Source: an uncultured Collinsella sp.
Lineage (GTDB): Bacteria > Actinomycetota > Coriobacteriia > Coriobacteriales > Coriobacteriaceae
Length of the DNA stretch: 42,482 nt
Direction: 5' to 3'
NCBI GenBank assembly: GCA_934630385.1
Contig: CAKTWE010000007.1
Location: 1 to 42,482 of the forward strand
This document shows, in pieces, positions 29,237-38,062 of the stretch. The position numbers and the translations under genes are program-made. Under the pieces are notes generated by a model that worked only from the letters and a program-made list of their open reading frames with translations, did not search any database and had not been told where the DNA came from. Each line of letters starts with the position of its first letter. Within the stretch, counting starts at the first letter, position 1.

Positions 29237-31826
29237 TTACGTTCTATCCGCAAAGGGAACCTACGACGGCTCCAACATGGACGGCGGCCTCGACAAGTCC
29301 GCATCCAAATTGAGCGGCCTCAAGGACACCGCCAAGTCCGTAGGCTCGCAGGTGGCGGGCTTCTTCGCCTCAAGCTTCGGCAGCGTCGGAAAGTCCATCG
29401 CCACCGCGATCGGCACGGTGACCGCAGGCGTCACAACGCTAGCCGCGACCGGCGGCATGAGCCGCGCCCTCAACATCGAGAAGGCGCAGGCCATGTTCAA
29501 GGGCATGAAGCTCGAATGGGGCGACTTCTACCAGACGATCCAAGATTCCGTAGACGGCACCGCCTTCGGCTTCGACACAGCGGCGACGGCTGCGGCGCAG
29601 CTGGCGGCTTCCGGCGTTGCGGCAGGCTCCGACATGGAAAAGGCCCTCAACGGCTGCGTCGGCACCGCCGCAACGTTCTCTCAAGACCTCGGCGACCTCT
29701 CTTCCATCTGGGCGAAGGTTGCCGCCAACGGCAAGCTCTCGGGCGAGCAGGTGGCCCAGTTCACGGATCGAGGCATCAACGCGATCTCCGTGCTATCGAC
29801 CTATCTCGGCAAGTCCTCCGACGAGGTTTCCAAGATGGTCACAGCCGGCAAGATCGACTTCCAAACGTTCTCCGACGCCATGTACGCGTCTTTCGGCGAT
29901 TCCGCAAAAGCAGCCAACGAGTCGTTCACCGGCTCCATGGCGAACATGAAAGCAGCGCTTTCCAAGATCGGCCAGGACTGGATGACACCGCTCAAGGACT
30001 CCGCCATCCCCGTGTTCAACTCCATCCGTGGGGTTCTCAACTCGTGCCGCGCGGCCCTCAAGCCGCTTTCCACGGCTTTCGGCGAGTTCCTGGGCGTCAC
30101 CTACGACGCCCAGGGCAACCTGACCCGCACGGGCGGGGCCGTCGAGAAGCTGTGCACGTGGCTCGACGGGCTGGCCGAGAAGATCAAGGGCGTCGACCTC
30201 TCGCAACTTGGGACGGGCGGACAAGTTGCCGCCGCTGCTCTTGCGGCGCTCGCTGCCGTATCCCTCGGCGGGCTTATCGGCCAGATCCCAGTTCTCGGAG
30301 CTTTGGCGAACTCGCTCACGGGCGGGATCATCCCGGCAATAGCCGGGACGAAAGAGGCGTTCCTGAAGCTTTCAGTTGCTGGCGGCGTAGGCGTTGCAGC
30401 AATTACCGCATTTGCGGCGATCTTCGCCTACAGCATGGCCACCAACGAGGCGTTCCGAAACCAGATCATCGGGCTTGCATCCAGCATCGCCTCGTCGCTT
30501 GCCCCCGCGTTCCAGTCGCTCACCGGGCTTGCCGAACCGCTCCAAGGTCTCTTTGCCGCCGCCGTTATCGTTGTGAACAGCTTTGCGCTCGCACTTGGCG
30601 GCCTGGTGGCTGCGGTGGCCCCAGTGATCGCCACCATCGTTTCGGGACTCGTGCCAATCATCAGCACGATCATAGACGCGGTGGGCCAGATCGCGCTCGT
30701 GATAACAACCACGCTCTGCCCGATCATCCAGCAGATTACCGACCTCATAACGGCGAACATGCCCGTTATCCAGGAGGTAATCACTGGTGTTCTTACGGTG
30801 GTCCAGACGATCATCAGCACGGTTCTGCCCGTCATGGTCGAGATCTTCAGCTCAACCATGACCGCCATCCAGGCCGTTATCGACGCCGTTTGGCCGTACA
30901 TCTCCGCAATCGTCACCGCAGCGATGAACGCCATCCAGGCGATCGTGACAATCGTCCTCGGCATCATCAACCAGGACTGGGGCAGCGTGTGGAACGGCAT
31001 CCAGGCGCTCGCTTCGAGCGTATGGAGCATCATCGAGAACATCGTCAACGGCGGTGTTGCGTTCATCCAGGCGGTCATCACGAACGGCCTTGCGCTGATC
31101 CAAAGCGTCTGGGATTCCATCTGGTCGGCGATCGGCAATTGGGTGGCGAACCTCTGGAACACGATCAAGTCCGTCGTGCAGGGCGGCATAAACAACGTCA
31201 AGTCGTTCATCTCAAGCGGCCTCTCGACCGTGCAGAGCCTTTGGAGCTCGGCGTGGAACACCGTGCAGGGCATCCTCAACAACGCTTGGAGCGGGATCAC
31301 CAACGGCGTTTCGAGCGGCATCAACTCCGTGGTGAGCTTCGTTTCCTCGATCCCCGGGCGCATCGTCGGCGCACTCGGCAACCTCGGCTCACTGCTCTAC
31401 AGCGCCGGCAGCTCCATCGTGAGCGGCCTGCTCAACGGCATCAAGTCGACCATCGGCGGCGTCTACGACTTCGTGTCCGGCATCGCCGGAACGATCGCGA
31501 GCCTGAAAGGCCCGAAGCGCAAGGACTTGAGGCTCCTGATCCCCAACGGCGGCTGGATCATGCAGTCGCTCGAAACGGGCCTCAAGAAGCGCTTCGAGGG
31601 CGTGAAGGACACCGTTTCGGGCTTCGCCGACGAGCTGAGCATGTCGTTCGGCGGGCCTGATGTCACCTACGAGACCGGGGCCGCAGCCGCAGTCGGAGCG
31701 GTGGCCGGCGGCGACACCTATTACATGACCATCGACGGCAACACGGCAGACGCAGACATCGCGGTGGCTGACGCCATCGACGTGCTGGTATCCGCCGCAC
31801 GCCGCTCTTCCACGGCGAGGAGGTAG
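29229..31826 (+). CDS. Tape measure protein
   Basis: 865 aa. Start ATG at 29229 is preceded by GGAGG. N-terminal tape-measure domain (about 60-280; 'KAQAMFKGMKLEWGDFYQT', 'SMANMKAALSKIGQDWMTP'). Several hydrophobic segments follow (about 330-560), then a long repeated stretch rich in Trp, Val, Ile and Asn (about 560-760; repeated 'WNGIQ', 'VWSII', 'WNTIKS', 'WNTVQG') and a terminal region. It sets tail length and may act in DNA ejection across the membrane. A siphovirus tail is implied by length and gene order. Confidence 0.94.
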   Translation: MADYVLSAKGTYDGSNMDGGLDKSASKLSGLKDTAKSVGSQVAGFFASSFGSVGKSIATAIGTVTAGVTTLAATGGMSRALNIEKAQAMFKGMKLEWGDFYQTIQDSVDGTAFGFDTAATAAAQLAASGVAAGSDMEKALNGCVGTAATFSQDLGDLSSIWAKVAANGKLSGEQVAQFTDRGINAISVLSTYLGKSSDEVSKMVTAGKIDFQTFSDAMYASFGDSAKAANESFTGSMANMKAALSKIGQDWMTPLKDSAIPVFNSIRGVLNSCRAALKPLSTAFGEFLGVTYDAQGNLTRTGGAVEKLCTWLDGLAEKIKGVDLSQLGTGGQVAAAALAALAAVSLGGLIGQIPVLGALANSLTGGIIPAIAGTKEAFLKLSVAGGVGVAAITAFAAIFAYSMATNEAFRNQIIGLASSIASSLAPAFQSLTGLAEPLQGLFAAAVIVVNSFALALGGLVAAVAPVIATIVSGLVPIISTIIDAVGQIALVITTTLCPIIQQITDLITANMPVIQEVITGVLTVVQTIISTVLPVMVEIFSSTMTAIQAVIDAVWPYISAIVTAAMNAIQAIVTIVLGIINQDWGSVWNGIQALASSVWSIIENIVNGGVAFIQAVITNGLALIQSVWDSIWSAIGNWVANLWNTIKSVVQGGINNVKSFISSGLSTVQSLWSSAWNTVQGILNNAWSGITNGVSSGINSVVSFVSSIPGRIVGALGNLGSLLYSAGSSIVSGLLNGIKSTIGGVYDFVSGIAGTIASLKGPKRKDLRLLIPNGGWIMQSLETGLKKRFEGVKDTVSGFADELSMSFGGPDVTYETGAAAAVGAVAGGDTYYMTIDGNTADADIAVADAIDVLVSAARRSSTARR

Positions 31827-31828
31827 AC

Positions 31829-34138
31829 GTGGGAACCTATACAAGAGAGATCCAGATCGCGGGGCTCAACCGCTGGTATTGCGGCTACATCTCGGTCGAT
31901 GCGGTGAACACCGTCAATGACACCACCTCGCGCATCACAGTCACCGCCGCGCTCGAAGACAAGTACGCCGCGCAGTACGGCACGCACTATGACGTGATCG
32001 TCAACGGCGTCACCTACAGGTCGCGCGACGTGCTGCTCAACAACTACGGCAACTGGGCCACGCGCGACGCCGTGACCTTCACCGTGGACGTCGGGCGCGG
32101 AGCCAGCGGCTGGAACTGCTCCGTGCAGATCCACGTCTACGGCAAGACGTACAACAACTACTACGGCAGCGCGGGCGGCGACGCCTGGGCAACGGAGTAC
32201 GCTTGGATTCCCCAGCGCGGGTACTCGCAGCCGCATCCGCCCAGGAATCCGAAGCTTGCTCGCGTTTCCGACACCTCGCACAAGATCACGTGGGACGTCG
32301 ATTACACGGGCATGGACGGCGCATACCCTTGGGCTGGCGTGTACGTCGATCGGCGCACCGACGACGGCTCATGGGTCAATATCGCCGACGTGTCGTGGGA
32401 CGTGACCAACTACACCGACAACTCCACGAAGCCGGGCCATAAATACGAGTACCGCCTTTGCGCCCACGGCCCTGGCGGCAATTCCACGCACGTGTCCTGC
32501 GGAACCGCCTACACCACGCCCTCCGCGCCATCGCGCGTGGAGGCCGTTAAGGCGGGCGCCACCGAAGTAACGCTTCGCGTCTACGGTGCTTGGACATATG
32601 CAGCCGCATGGGACATCCAGCGCTCGACGGACGGCGGCAGCACATGGTCGTCCATAACGGCCAGCACCGAGGGTGAAGACCCCGCTTGGCTCGACCTGCA
32701 CGACAAGGCCGCTCCTGCGGGAACGGTCGTATACAGAGTCAGGGCGAAGCGTGGCAACCTCATGTCCGCATGGGTCAAGTCGAACTCCGTCACGACGATC
32801 ACGCCGCCGCTCGCACCGAAGGTAACCGCCGATTCCGTTGTTCCTACCGGGACGGCTGTCACCGTCTCGTGGGTTCCGAACCATCAGGACGGCTCGGTGC
32901 AGAGCGCTGCACAGGTGGAGTTCAGCGGAAGCGAGACGATCACCAAATCGTATACGACGACCAAGAGCGCATCCGTTTCGCTTGCCAAGGGAAGCTGGAA
33001 GGTACGCGTGCGCACCAAGGGTCTGCACGCCGATTGGGGCGCATGGTCTGGCTATGTAGCCGTCGTTGTCGCGGACTACCCGCAGTGTTGGGTCGCGTCT
33101 CCTGCGACTGACGGCATCCTAATCGACCGGGTGCCGCTCACCGTGCAGGTTGCCGCAACCGACGAGACGGGCATCGCCCAGGCCACGCTCTCCCTTGCCG
33201 AGGTCGGCGGCGCAGTCATCGCAACCGCAGACGTGACGAGCCTCAATCCCGTGCAGTTCGGCAGCTACGCGACCATCAAGAACGGCATCGACTACATGCT
33301 CACGCTTGTGGTCGTTGGCGGCTCGGGGTTGTCGAAAACCGCCACGCGCCGATTCAAGACTCATTGGGCGGAACCTGCGACGCCGGTTATCACCGTTTCC
33401 TACGGTGACGACCTTACGTGCCACGTGAGGGTCGAGAACGGCGTTTCCGCCTACAACGTCGAGGATACGACGCTTATCGGCCCGATGGCCTACGACGAGG
33501 ACAACAACGAGCTTCCTATGCTTGGAACGATTACGTGCGATGGCCATGAGCTTGTGCTTGGCAACGCATCGAAGTGCGAGAGCTTCATCGTCGAGCGAAT
33601 CTACGACGATGATTCCAGCACGCTGGTAAGCGGCCTGCTCGATGCCCAGGAGACGATCGACCGCGTGCCGCCGCTCAATGCGGACATGAAGTACCGCGCA
33701 ACAGGAACCGCTGCGAACGGAACGTCTGCATATGCCGAGATCGATGCGAAGCTGATAGCAAGCTGCATGGCGCTCAATTTCGGCCAGGACGCATCAACGC
33801 TCATCAAGATGGAGCTCGATGCGGGCTACTCCACGTCTGCGGGACGCAGCTACAAGAGATACCACTTCGCCGACGGCGGGGAGAACGGCGGTCTTCCCAT
33901 GTCGTACCCGCTCGACGAGTGCGACCTTGCCACATCCGCCTCGTGCCTTTTCCGCCGCGACGGCCACGATGCCTTCCGCCGCGCCATGAGAAGCCAGTGG
34001 CAGGGTTGGTGGCGCGGCCTCGCTGGCGAGCGTGCCTTCGGAGCGATGACGTTCAGCGAATCGCTCAAAGCGGCGGGGCTTTGGTCGGCGTCCGCGAAGA
34101 TAGAGCACGACGTATTCGAGGAGCCGAACAATGCCTAA
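31829..34138 (+). CDS. Large tail protein with fibronectin type III domains
   Basis: 769 aa from a GTG start after GAGGAGG. The N-terminal 130 residues are beta-rich. Two or three FN3-like modules (about 135-420) show patterns such as 'HKITWDVDYTGM', 'YEYRLCAHGPGG' and 'VTVSWVPNHQDG'. A further beta region (420-600) and a C-terminal 'RRDGHDAFRRAMRSQWQGW' follow. Position after the tape measure suits a distal tail or tail-tip protein; FN3 modules often bind cell-wall sugars weakly. Confidence 0.82.
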   Translation: MGTYTREIQIAGLNRWYCGYISVDAVNTVNDTTSRITVTAALEDKYAAQYGTHYDVIVNGVTYRSRDVLLNNYGNWATRDAVTFTVDVGRGASGWNCSVQIHVYGKTYNNYYGSAGGDAWATEYAWIPQRGYSQPHPPRNPKLARVSDTSHKITWDVDYTGMDGAYPWAGVYVDRRTDDGSWVNIADVSWDVTNYTDNSTKPGHKYEYRLCAHGPGGNSTHVSCGTAYTTPSAPSRVEAVKAGATEVTLRVYGAWTYAAAWDIQRSTDGGSTWSSITASTEGEDPAWLDLHDKAAPAGTVVYRVRAKRGNLMSAWVKSNSVTTITPPLAPKVTADSVVPTGTAVTVSWVPNHQDGSVQSAAQVEFSGSETITKSYTTTKSASVSLAKGSWKVRVRTKGLHADWGAWSGYVAVVVADYPQCWVASPATDGILIDRVPLTVQVAATDETGIAQATLSLAEVGGAVIATADVTSLNPVQFGSYATIKNGIDYMLTLVVVGGSGLSKTATRRFKTHWAEPATPVITVSYGDDLTCHVRVENGVSAYNVEDTTLIGPMAYDEDNNELPMLGTITCDGHELVLGNASKCESFIVERIYDDDSSTLVSGLLDAQETIDRVPPLNADMKYRATGTAANGTSAYAEIDAKLIASCMALNFGQDASTLIKMELDAGYSTSAGRSYKRYHFADGGENGGLPMSYPLDECDLATSASCLFRRDGHDAFRRAMRSQWQGWWRGLAGERAFGAMTFSESLKAAGLWSASAKIEHDVFEEPNNA

Positions 34139-35213
34139 TTGGAAGAAGCGCTTCGCATCGTCCTACCGCTACATGCGCGTAGACCGCAAGACGAACCTAG
34201 ACGTCGAGCGGCTTAGGAATATCTGCAACGGCGGGACGATCGAGCGCAACCTGGATACCAACTACGAGACGGGCAAGGTCAGCTACAAGGGCGCGCTAGA
34301 CCTCGGGAGCGACCTTTTGCGCGTGTACCTTGAGGCAGCGTTCCCAGATGGCTCGGTTCACCTTGAGCCTCTTGGAACCTTCCTAGTGTCAACGCCGAAG
34401 CGCCCGATCGGCCAGGCGCTGGCCGAGGCAGACCTTTCCGGGCGATTGGCCGAAGTTGACGAGGACGAGTTCGACCAGCCGAGATCGGTTCCCGCCGGCA
34501 CGAACGCCGTTGACTATGCGGCGAAGCTGCTGCGCGAGGCAGGTCTTGAGGTGATCGCCGACCAATCGGACTTCAAGCTCACGACGGCGTGGGTGGTCGG
34601 GGCGATCGGAAACGGAGAGAGCAACTACCGAACCCGCCTAAAGGCCGTCAACGCGCTTCTCGCGGCGGCTGGGTTCAGCTCCGCTTCATGCGACCCGCTG
34701 GGCCGAGTGCTGCTGCGGAAGTACATCGAGCCTGACAAGCGAGCGCCAACCATGGTCATGGAAGAGGGCAAGGGTGCACGCTTCGTGGACGACGGCACCG
34801 AGGAGTTCGACAAGTCGAAGGTAGCGAACGTCGTCCATATCGACTACTCGACGAGCGACGAAAGTATACGCGGAACCGCCATCGACTCCGATCCGAACAG
34901 CGAGTACTCGACCGTACGACGTGGCTGGCGCAAGGCGGTTTCCTACACGCGAAGCGAGCTTCCTCACGGAAGCACGGCAGCAGAGCGGCAGGCAAACGCG
35001 AATGCCGAGGCGCAAAGCCTGCTCGTCACGGAGCAATCGGCCATCCACCGTCTGAGGGCCACGCACATCTACGCGCCCGTCGGCATCTCCGACGCTATCG
35101 ACGTGCGCTGGCCAAGCGAGGGTATCAGCGGGAACTTCGCGATCAGGAAGCAGACTCTCACCCTCGTGGGAGGATGTCCGATGGAATTGGAGATGAGACG
35201 CTTTGAACGTTAA
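34131..35213 (+). CDS. Tail hub / baseplate-like protein
   Basis: 360 aa, overlapping the FN3 protein by 8 nt. 'LDTNYETGKVSYKGALDLG' near the N-terminus and 'LRATHIYAPVGISDAIDVR' near the C-terminus fit tail-hub or baseplate proteins. No enzymatic motif seen. The next gene starts within its last codons. Confidence 0.68.
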   Translation: MPNWKKRFASSYRYMRVDRKTNLDVERLRNICNGGTIERNLDTNYETGKVSYKGALDLGSDLLRVYLEAAFPDGSVHLEPLGTFLVSTPKRPIGQALAEADLSGRLAEVDEDEFDQPRSVPAGTNAVDYAAKLLREAGLEVIADQSDFKLTTAWVVGAIGNGESNYRTRLKAVNALLAAAGFSSASCDPLGRVLLRKYIEPDKRAPTMVMEEGKGARFVDDGTEEFDKSKVANVVHIDYSTSDESIRGTAIDSDPNSEYSTVRRGWRKAVSYTRSELPHGSTAAERQANANAEAQSLLVTEQSAIHRLRATHIYAPVGISDAIDVRWPSEGISGNFAIRKQTLTLVGGCPMELEMRRFER

Positions 35214-35457
35214 CGACATAAGCAACGCGGGAGACATGCTCGCCGAGCTCTTCACGCCGAAAGGCGGCTCTGGCCATTCCATGGGCTTCGCCACAGTCAA
35301 GTCTGTATCCGGCGCGAAGGTCACCGTTTCGATGTCGGGGGCCACGCTTCCCGGCTTGCCGATGACCACTGGCTGTTCAAGCGCCAAGGCAGGTGACCGC
35401 TGCATCGTCGAGACGATCGGGCCGCAGGCCATAGTAACCGGAATCATCGCGAAGTAG
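35203..35457 (+). CDS. Small OB-fold-like tail-tip protein, 84 aa
   Basis: TTG start overlapping the end of the hub gene; the upstream GGAGATGAG can serve as ribosome site. Beta-strand pattern 'FATVKSVSGAKVTVSMSG', 'GDRCIVETIGPQAIVTGII' resembles the OB-fold of baseplate spike proteins. Assignment is by pattern and position. Confidence 0.65.
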   Translation: MNVNDISNAGDMLAELFTPKGGSGHSMGFATVKSVSGAKVTVSMSGATLPGLPMTTGCSSAKAGDRCIVETIGPQAIVTGIIAK

Positions 35458-35467
35458 AGGAGGTGCG

Positions 35468-36193
35468 ATGGCAGACGAAACGCAGATCGCGGCGTTCGTC
35501 CTCAACGAGAACGGCAACATCGACCGCGTGAGAACGACTGACGGCTCGATTTACCGCATCGAGTCAACGCTTGCCGTGGAGGCGGCAGAGGAGGCAAAGA
35601 CAGCAGCCGCCAACTGCAAGACCATGACGGAAAGCGCTGAAACAGCCGAGAAGACGCGTGCGTCAAACGAAAACGCGCGGAAAACGGCTGAGACCGATCG
35701 CAGTAATAACGAGACAACCCGCCAGAACAACGAGACGTCGCGCAAGAACGCCGAGACAACACGCCAAAACAACGAAACCGCGCGAAGGAATGCCGAAATC
35801 ACGCGCCAGAACAACGAGACAAGCCGATCGGTCGCCGAGGACGAACGCAAAAAGGCTGAAAGCCAGCGCCATGACGAGCATGTCGCCGACCAACAGGCAT
35901 CGAGCAACGCGACCTCGGCGGCAAACGGCGCGGCATCGCGTGCTGACGCAGCGGCCAACCAGGCGTTGCAGATCGCCAACTCCGTTGCGCAAGGAAGCGC
36001 GGGCGATTCGGACATCGCGGCGCTGCGCGAGCAGAACGCGATCCTGGCAAACATGCTCGCTGAGTCGAGCGGCAAGTTCGTGTTCATGGACGGCACGGTG
36101 TACGCGCCGTCTTCAAAGGCAACGTTCGAGGACGGAACCGTGAAACTCGGCTCCTCCTGCACGGTATCAGGCACGACCATCGTGCTCGCATAG
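35468..36193 (+). CDS. Coiled-coil tail fibre / BppU-like protein
   Basis: 241 aa; GAGGAGGTG before the ATG. An N-terminal 35 residues ('FVLNENGNIDRVRTTDGS') may attach to the tail tip. A long coiled coil (about 36-180) contains eight near-exact heptads (E-T-x-R-x-N-N/A type, about 76-131). The C-terminal 50 residues ('FMDGTVYAPSSKATFEDG') form a beta-tip. It probably makes a trimeric stalk that carries, or stands next to, the variable protein encoded downstream. Confidence 0.78.
   Translation: MADETQIAAFVLNENGNIDRVRTTDGSIYRIESTLAVEAAEEAKTAAANCKTMTESAETAEKTRASNENARKTAETDRSNNETTRQNNETSRKNAETTRQNNETARRNAEITRQNNETSRSVAEDERKKAESQRHDEHVADQQASSNATSAANGAASRADAAANQALQIANSVAQGSAGDSDIAALREQNAILANMLAESSGKFVFMDGTVYAPSSKATFEDGTVKLGSSCTVSGTTIVLA
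35693..35860 (+). repeat. Tandem 21-bp units (heptad coiled-coil repeats)
   Basis: Eight imperfect 21-bp units encode the heptads of the fibre stalk; alternate units read ETTRQNN and ETxRxNA. Such tandem arrays can gain or lose units in frame and change fibre length. Confidence 0.75.
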
Positions 36194-36205
36194 AAAGGAA
36201 AACGA

Positions 36206-37123
36206 ATGGCAAACGTAAACGCCGAGCGCTTCAACGTGAACGGGGTGAGCCATGAGATCATCGACTCACTGGCCCGCACCAACGCCACCACGGCGCTCAA
36301 CAACGCCGAGTACAACCGACAGGGCCTGATCGGAAAGTACCCGGGCCAGTCGCTCGCAACGCTTCTCGCGGGCGAGGTCTCAGGCTCCACCACCATCTAC
36401 GACGCGCTGCACAAGCGCGTGCAGGCCGCGAACTTCAGCGGCATGCGCGTGGGCGACTACATCGACGTGCCGCTCGTGAGCGCGTCAAACGTGGCGGCCC
36501 AGCAGTCCGTGCGCTTCCTGCTTGCGCACTTCGACCCGTACTACCAGTGCGGCGACAGCGCCAAGGGCCACCACATCGCGTTCATCGCGTCCGCGCCCGT
36601 CGCCGTGGCCAAGACCGTCACCGGCGTGGCCAACGACAGCTTCCTGATGTGGAACACCACCAACACGAACCAGGGCACCGCCGACCGGAAATGCCCCTAC
36701 CTCAACAGCAACCTCAAGGCGTGGGAGACGGCCTTCGAGGCGTGCCTGCCCGAGGGGCTGACCAAGTACCTGCTTACCCAGCGCGTGCTGCTTGAGGAGC
36801 GGTACAGCGCCAGCGGCGCGCTCAACGACTCCAACTCGTGGAGCTGGCAGGATATCGGCAAGGTGTTCTCGCTGTCGGAGATGGAGGTGTACGGCTGCCC
36901 CGTGTGGGGGACGAAAGGCTACAGCGTGGGCTTCGACTGCCAGTTTGACCTGTTCCGAGACACGGCGCACCGAGTCAACGGAAATCGGTGCACTTGGTGG
37001 CTGCGTTCCGTCATGGGTGGCTCCTCGTCCAACGTGTGCTACGTCAACAACAACGGCAATGCCGCCTGCTCTTCGGCGACGCACGCCTGGGTTCGCCCCC
37101 GCCCCGGCTTCCTCGTCGGCTAG
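36206..37123 (+). CDS. DGR variable tail protein (C-type-lectin-like, DUF6273-type tip)
   Basis: 305 aa; AAAGGAAAA before the ATG. The N-terminal 70 residues link to the tail. The remainder resembles DUF6273 / C-type-lectin-like variable proteins: 'VGDYIDVPLVSASN', 'WQDIGKVFSLSEMEVYGCP', 'VNGNRCTWWLRSVMGGSSSN' and the end 'WVRPRPGFLVG'. The last 129 bases before the final residues are the variable repeat. Residues that differ from the template are C, T, A, C, S, H and A where the template encodes Y, N, N, Y, N, N and T. Lying after the fibre gene, it is the likely receptor-binding protein whose tip is diversified. Confidence 0.92.
   Translation: MANVNAERFNVNGVSHEIIDSLARTNATTALNNAEYNRQGLIGKYPGQSLATLLAGEVSGSTTIYDALHKRVQAANFSGMRVGDYIDVPLVSASNVAAQQSVRFLLAHFDPYYQCGDSAKGHHIAFIASAPVAVAKTVTGVANDSFLMWNTTNTNQGTADRKCPYLNSNLKAWETAFEACLPEGLTKYLLTQRVLLEERYSASGALNDSNSWSWQDIGKVFSLSEMEVYGCPVWGTKGYSVGFDCQFDLFRDTAHRVNGNRCTWWLRSVMGGSSSNVCYVNNNGNAACSSATHAWVRPRPGFLVG
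36984..37112 (+). repeat. DGR variable repeat (VR), 129 bp
   Basis: Matches the template repeat at 37722-37850 without gaps (offset 738) except at ten sites: 36990, 36993, 37064, 37065, 37068, 37070, 37071, 37082, 37085 and 37108. All ten are adenine in TR. The 3' part, with the GC block CGCCCCCGCCCCGG, is the expected initiation-of-mutagenic-homing region. Confidence 0.97.
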
Positions 37124-37151
37124 CCAGCCGAGTGCTCTATACTCTGCTTTT

Positions 37152-37176
37152 AGGCGACCGCCTTGCGCGGTCGCCT
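37152..37176. other. Hairpin downstream of VR (candidate DGR cruciform)
   Basis: AGGCGACCGC (37152-37161) pairs perfectly with GCGGTCGCCT (37167-37176) around a 5-nt loop, 39 bp past the VR end. DGR targets commonly need a short inverted repeat just after the homing region. It could also be part of a double terminator. Confidence 0.65.
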
Positions 37177-37179
37177 CCT

Positions 37180-37203
37180 GCCCGCGAAGCGGGCCGTTTT
37201 TTT
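37180..37203 (+). terminator. Rho-independent terminator after the variable protein gene
   Basis: GCCCGC (37180-37185) pairs with GCGGGC (37189-37194), GAA loop, and T7 at 37197-37203. It separates tail-gene transcription from the Avd-like/TR/RT unit. Confidence 0.8.
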
Positions 37204-37227
37204 CGCCAGTTTCCCCAGGAGGTGCAC

Positions 37228-37698
37228 GTGAGCGGCGTCTACCAGCGCAACCGCGAGGTGTCCGAGTACAAGTTCTTCACACAGGCCATCGCCATCCGCG
37301 TGGAGGTCAACAAGCTGATGGCGTCCTCCTCAGTAGTGCCCAAGGCCTACAGGCTGCTGAACGCGGTGCCGACCGTGGAGACGGCGCGCAGCATCGTGTA
37401 CAACGTCAACCGCGCCGACTGCTTCTATCCCAACAGCTCGTTCAACGCGCTGGAGAGGAAACGCTACCTGACGCTGGCCATAGCGGACTGCGAGCAGCTT
37501 ATGCTGGACATGCAGTGCCTCATGGATATCGGCCTGCCCGTGAACGCCAACCGCTTCGAGGAGCTGGCGGCCATGGTCGAGGAGGAGATCAAGCTGCTAA
37601 AGGGCGCGCGCAAGAACGTGCGCGTCACCGGCAAGAAGTCCACCGAGGAGCGCATAGCCGAGGCCGAGGCCGAGCTAGAGCGCCTGCGTTCGCTATAA
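37228..37698 (+). CDS. avd: DGR accessory variability determinant (Avd-like)
   Basis: 156 aa from a GTG with AGGAGG (37217-37222) 5 nt upstream; no start is needed from the open frame further left, which overlaps VR. Predicted four-helix bundle: 'KFFTQAIAIRVEVNKLMAS', 'VETARSIVYNVNRADCFYP', 'RKRYLTLAIADCEQLMLDM' and 'EELAAMVEEEIKLLKGARK', the Avd pattern, with a basic surface for RNA and a Glu-rich end. Avd binds the reverse transcriptase and template RNA in known DGRs. It lies between VR and TR, as in the Bordetella phage arrangement. Confidence 0.88.
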   Translation: MSGVYQRNREVSEYKFFTQAIAIRVEVNKLMASSSVVPKAYRLLNAVPTVETARSIVYNVNRADCFYPNSSFNALERKRYLTLAIADCEQLMLDMQCLMDIGLPVNANRFEELAAMVEEEIKLLKGARKNVRVTGKKSTEERIAEAEAELERLRSL

Positions 37699-37699
37699 T
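37694..37699 (+). promoter_or_regulatory. Candidate -10 box for template RNA
   Basis: A perfect TATAAT overlaps the avd stop codon, 23 bp before the TR. A matching -35 is not evident (CGAGCT at the 17-bp position). It may give a separate TR transcript; otherwise TR is read through from the avd transcript. Confidence 0.4.
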
Positions 37700-37721
37700 G
37701 GACGGCGGTCGCGCCTTGTTT

Positions 37722-37850
37722 ATCGGTACAATTGGTGGCTGCGTTCCGTCATGGGTGGCTCCTCGTCCAACGTGTGCTACGTCAACAACAACGGCAATGC
37801 CAACTACAATTCGGCGACGAACACCTGGGTTCGCCCCCGCCCCGGATTCC
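37722..37850 (+). ncRNA. DGR template repeat (TR) and its RNA
   Basis: 129 bp non-coding copy of the variable protein's 3' end with 26 adenines. In the target's frame it reads RYNWWLRSVMGG..., rich in AAC/AAT and TAC codons, the typical TR design in which adenines at codon positions 1-2 become any base. After the repeat the same frame runs on for six codons to a TAG, as if TR derives from an ancestral gene end. The RNA spanning TR should be the reverse transcriptase template. Confidence 0.95.
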
Positions 37851-38062
37851 CTTACTGCCAGACCGAGTAGGCCAGCGGGCCGAAAGCAGAGCGCGGAGAG
37901 GAAGGAAGGCGCGACCATCGGGCGCGAGCCCGTAAATACGCACCCCGCGAGGGTGGCCGGACGCTGCTTGCATGGCGCGGCGCTCCGTGGCTTCGCCGCG
38001 TTTCATGGCCATACCTCAAGCGGCTGTCAGAGCCACATTGCAAGCCGTGCGGGGTGCCTTCT

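Noticed and set aside
36988..37227. Upstream extension of the avd reading frame across VR
   Set aside because: The frame is open but overlaps the variable protein; a GTG with perfect AGGAGG at 37228 fits the start of the Avd-like fold.
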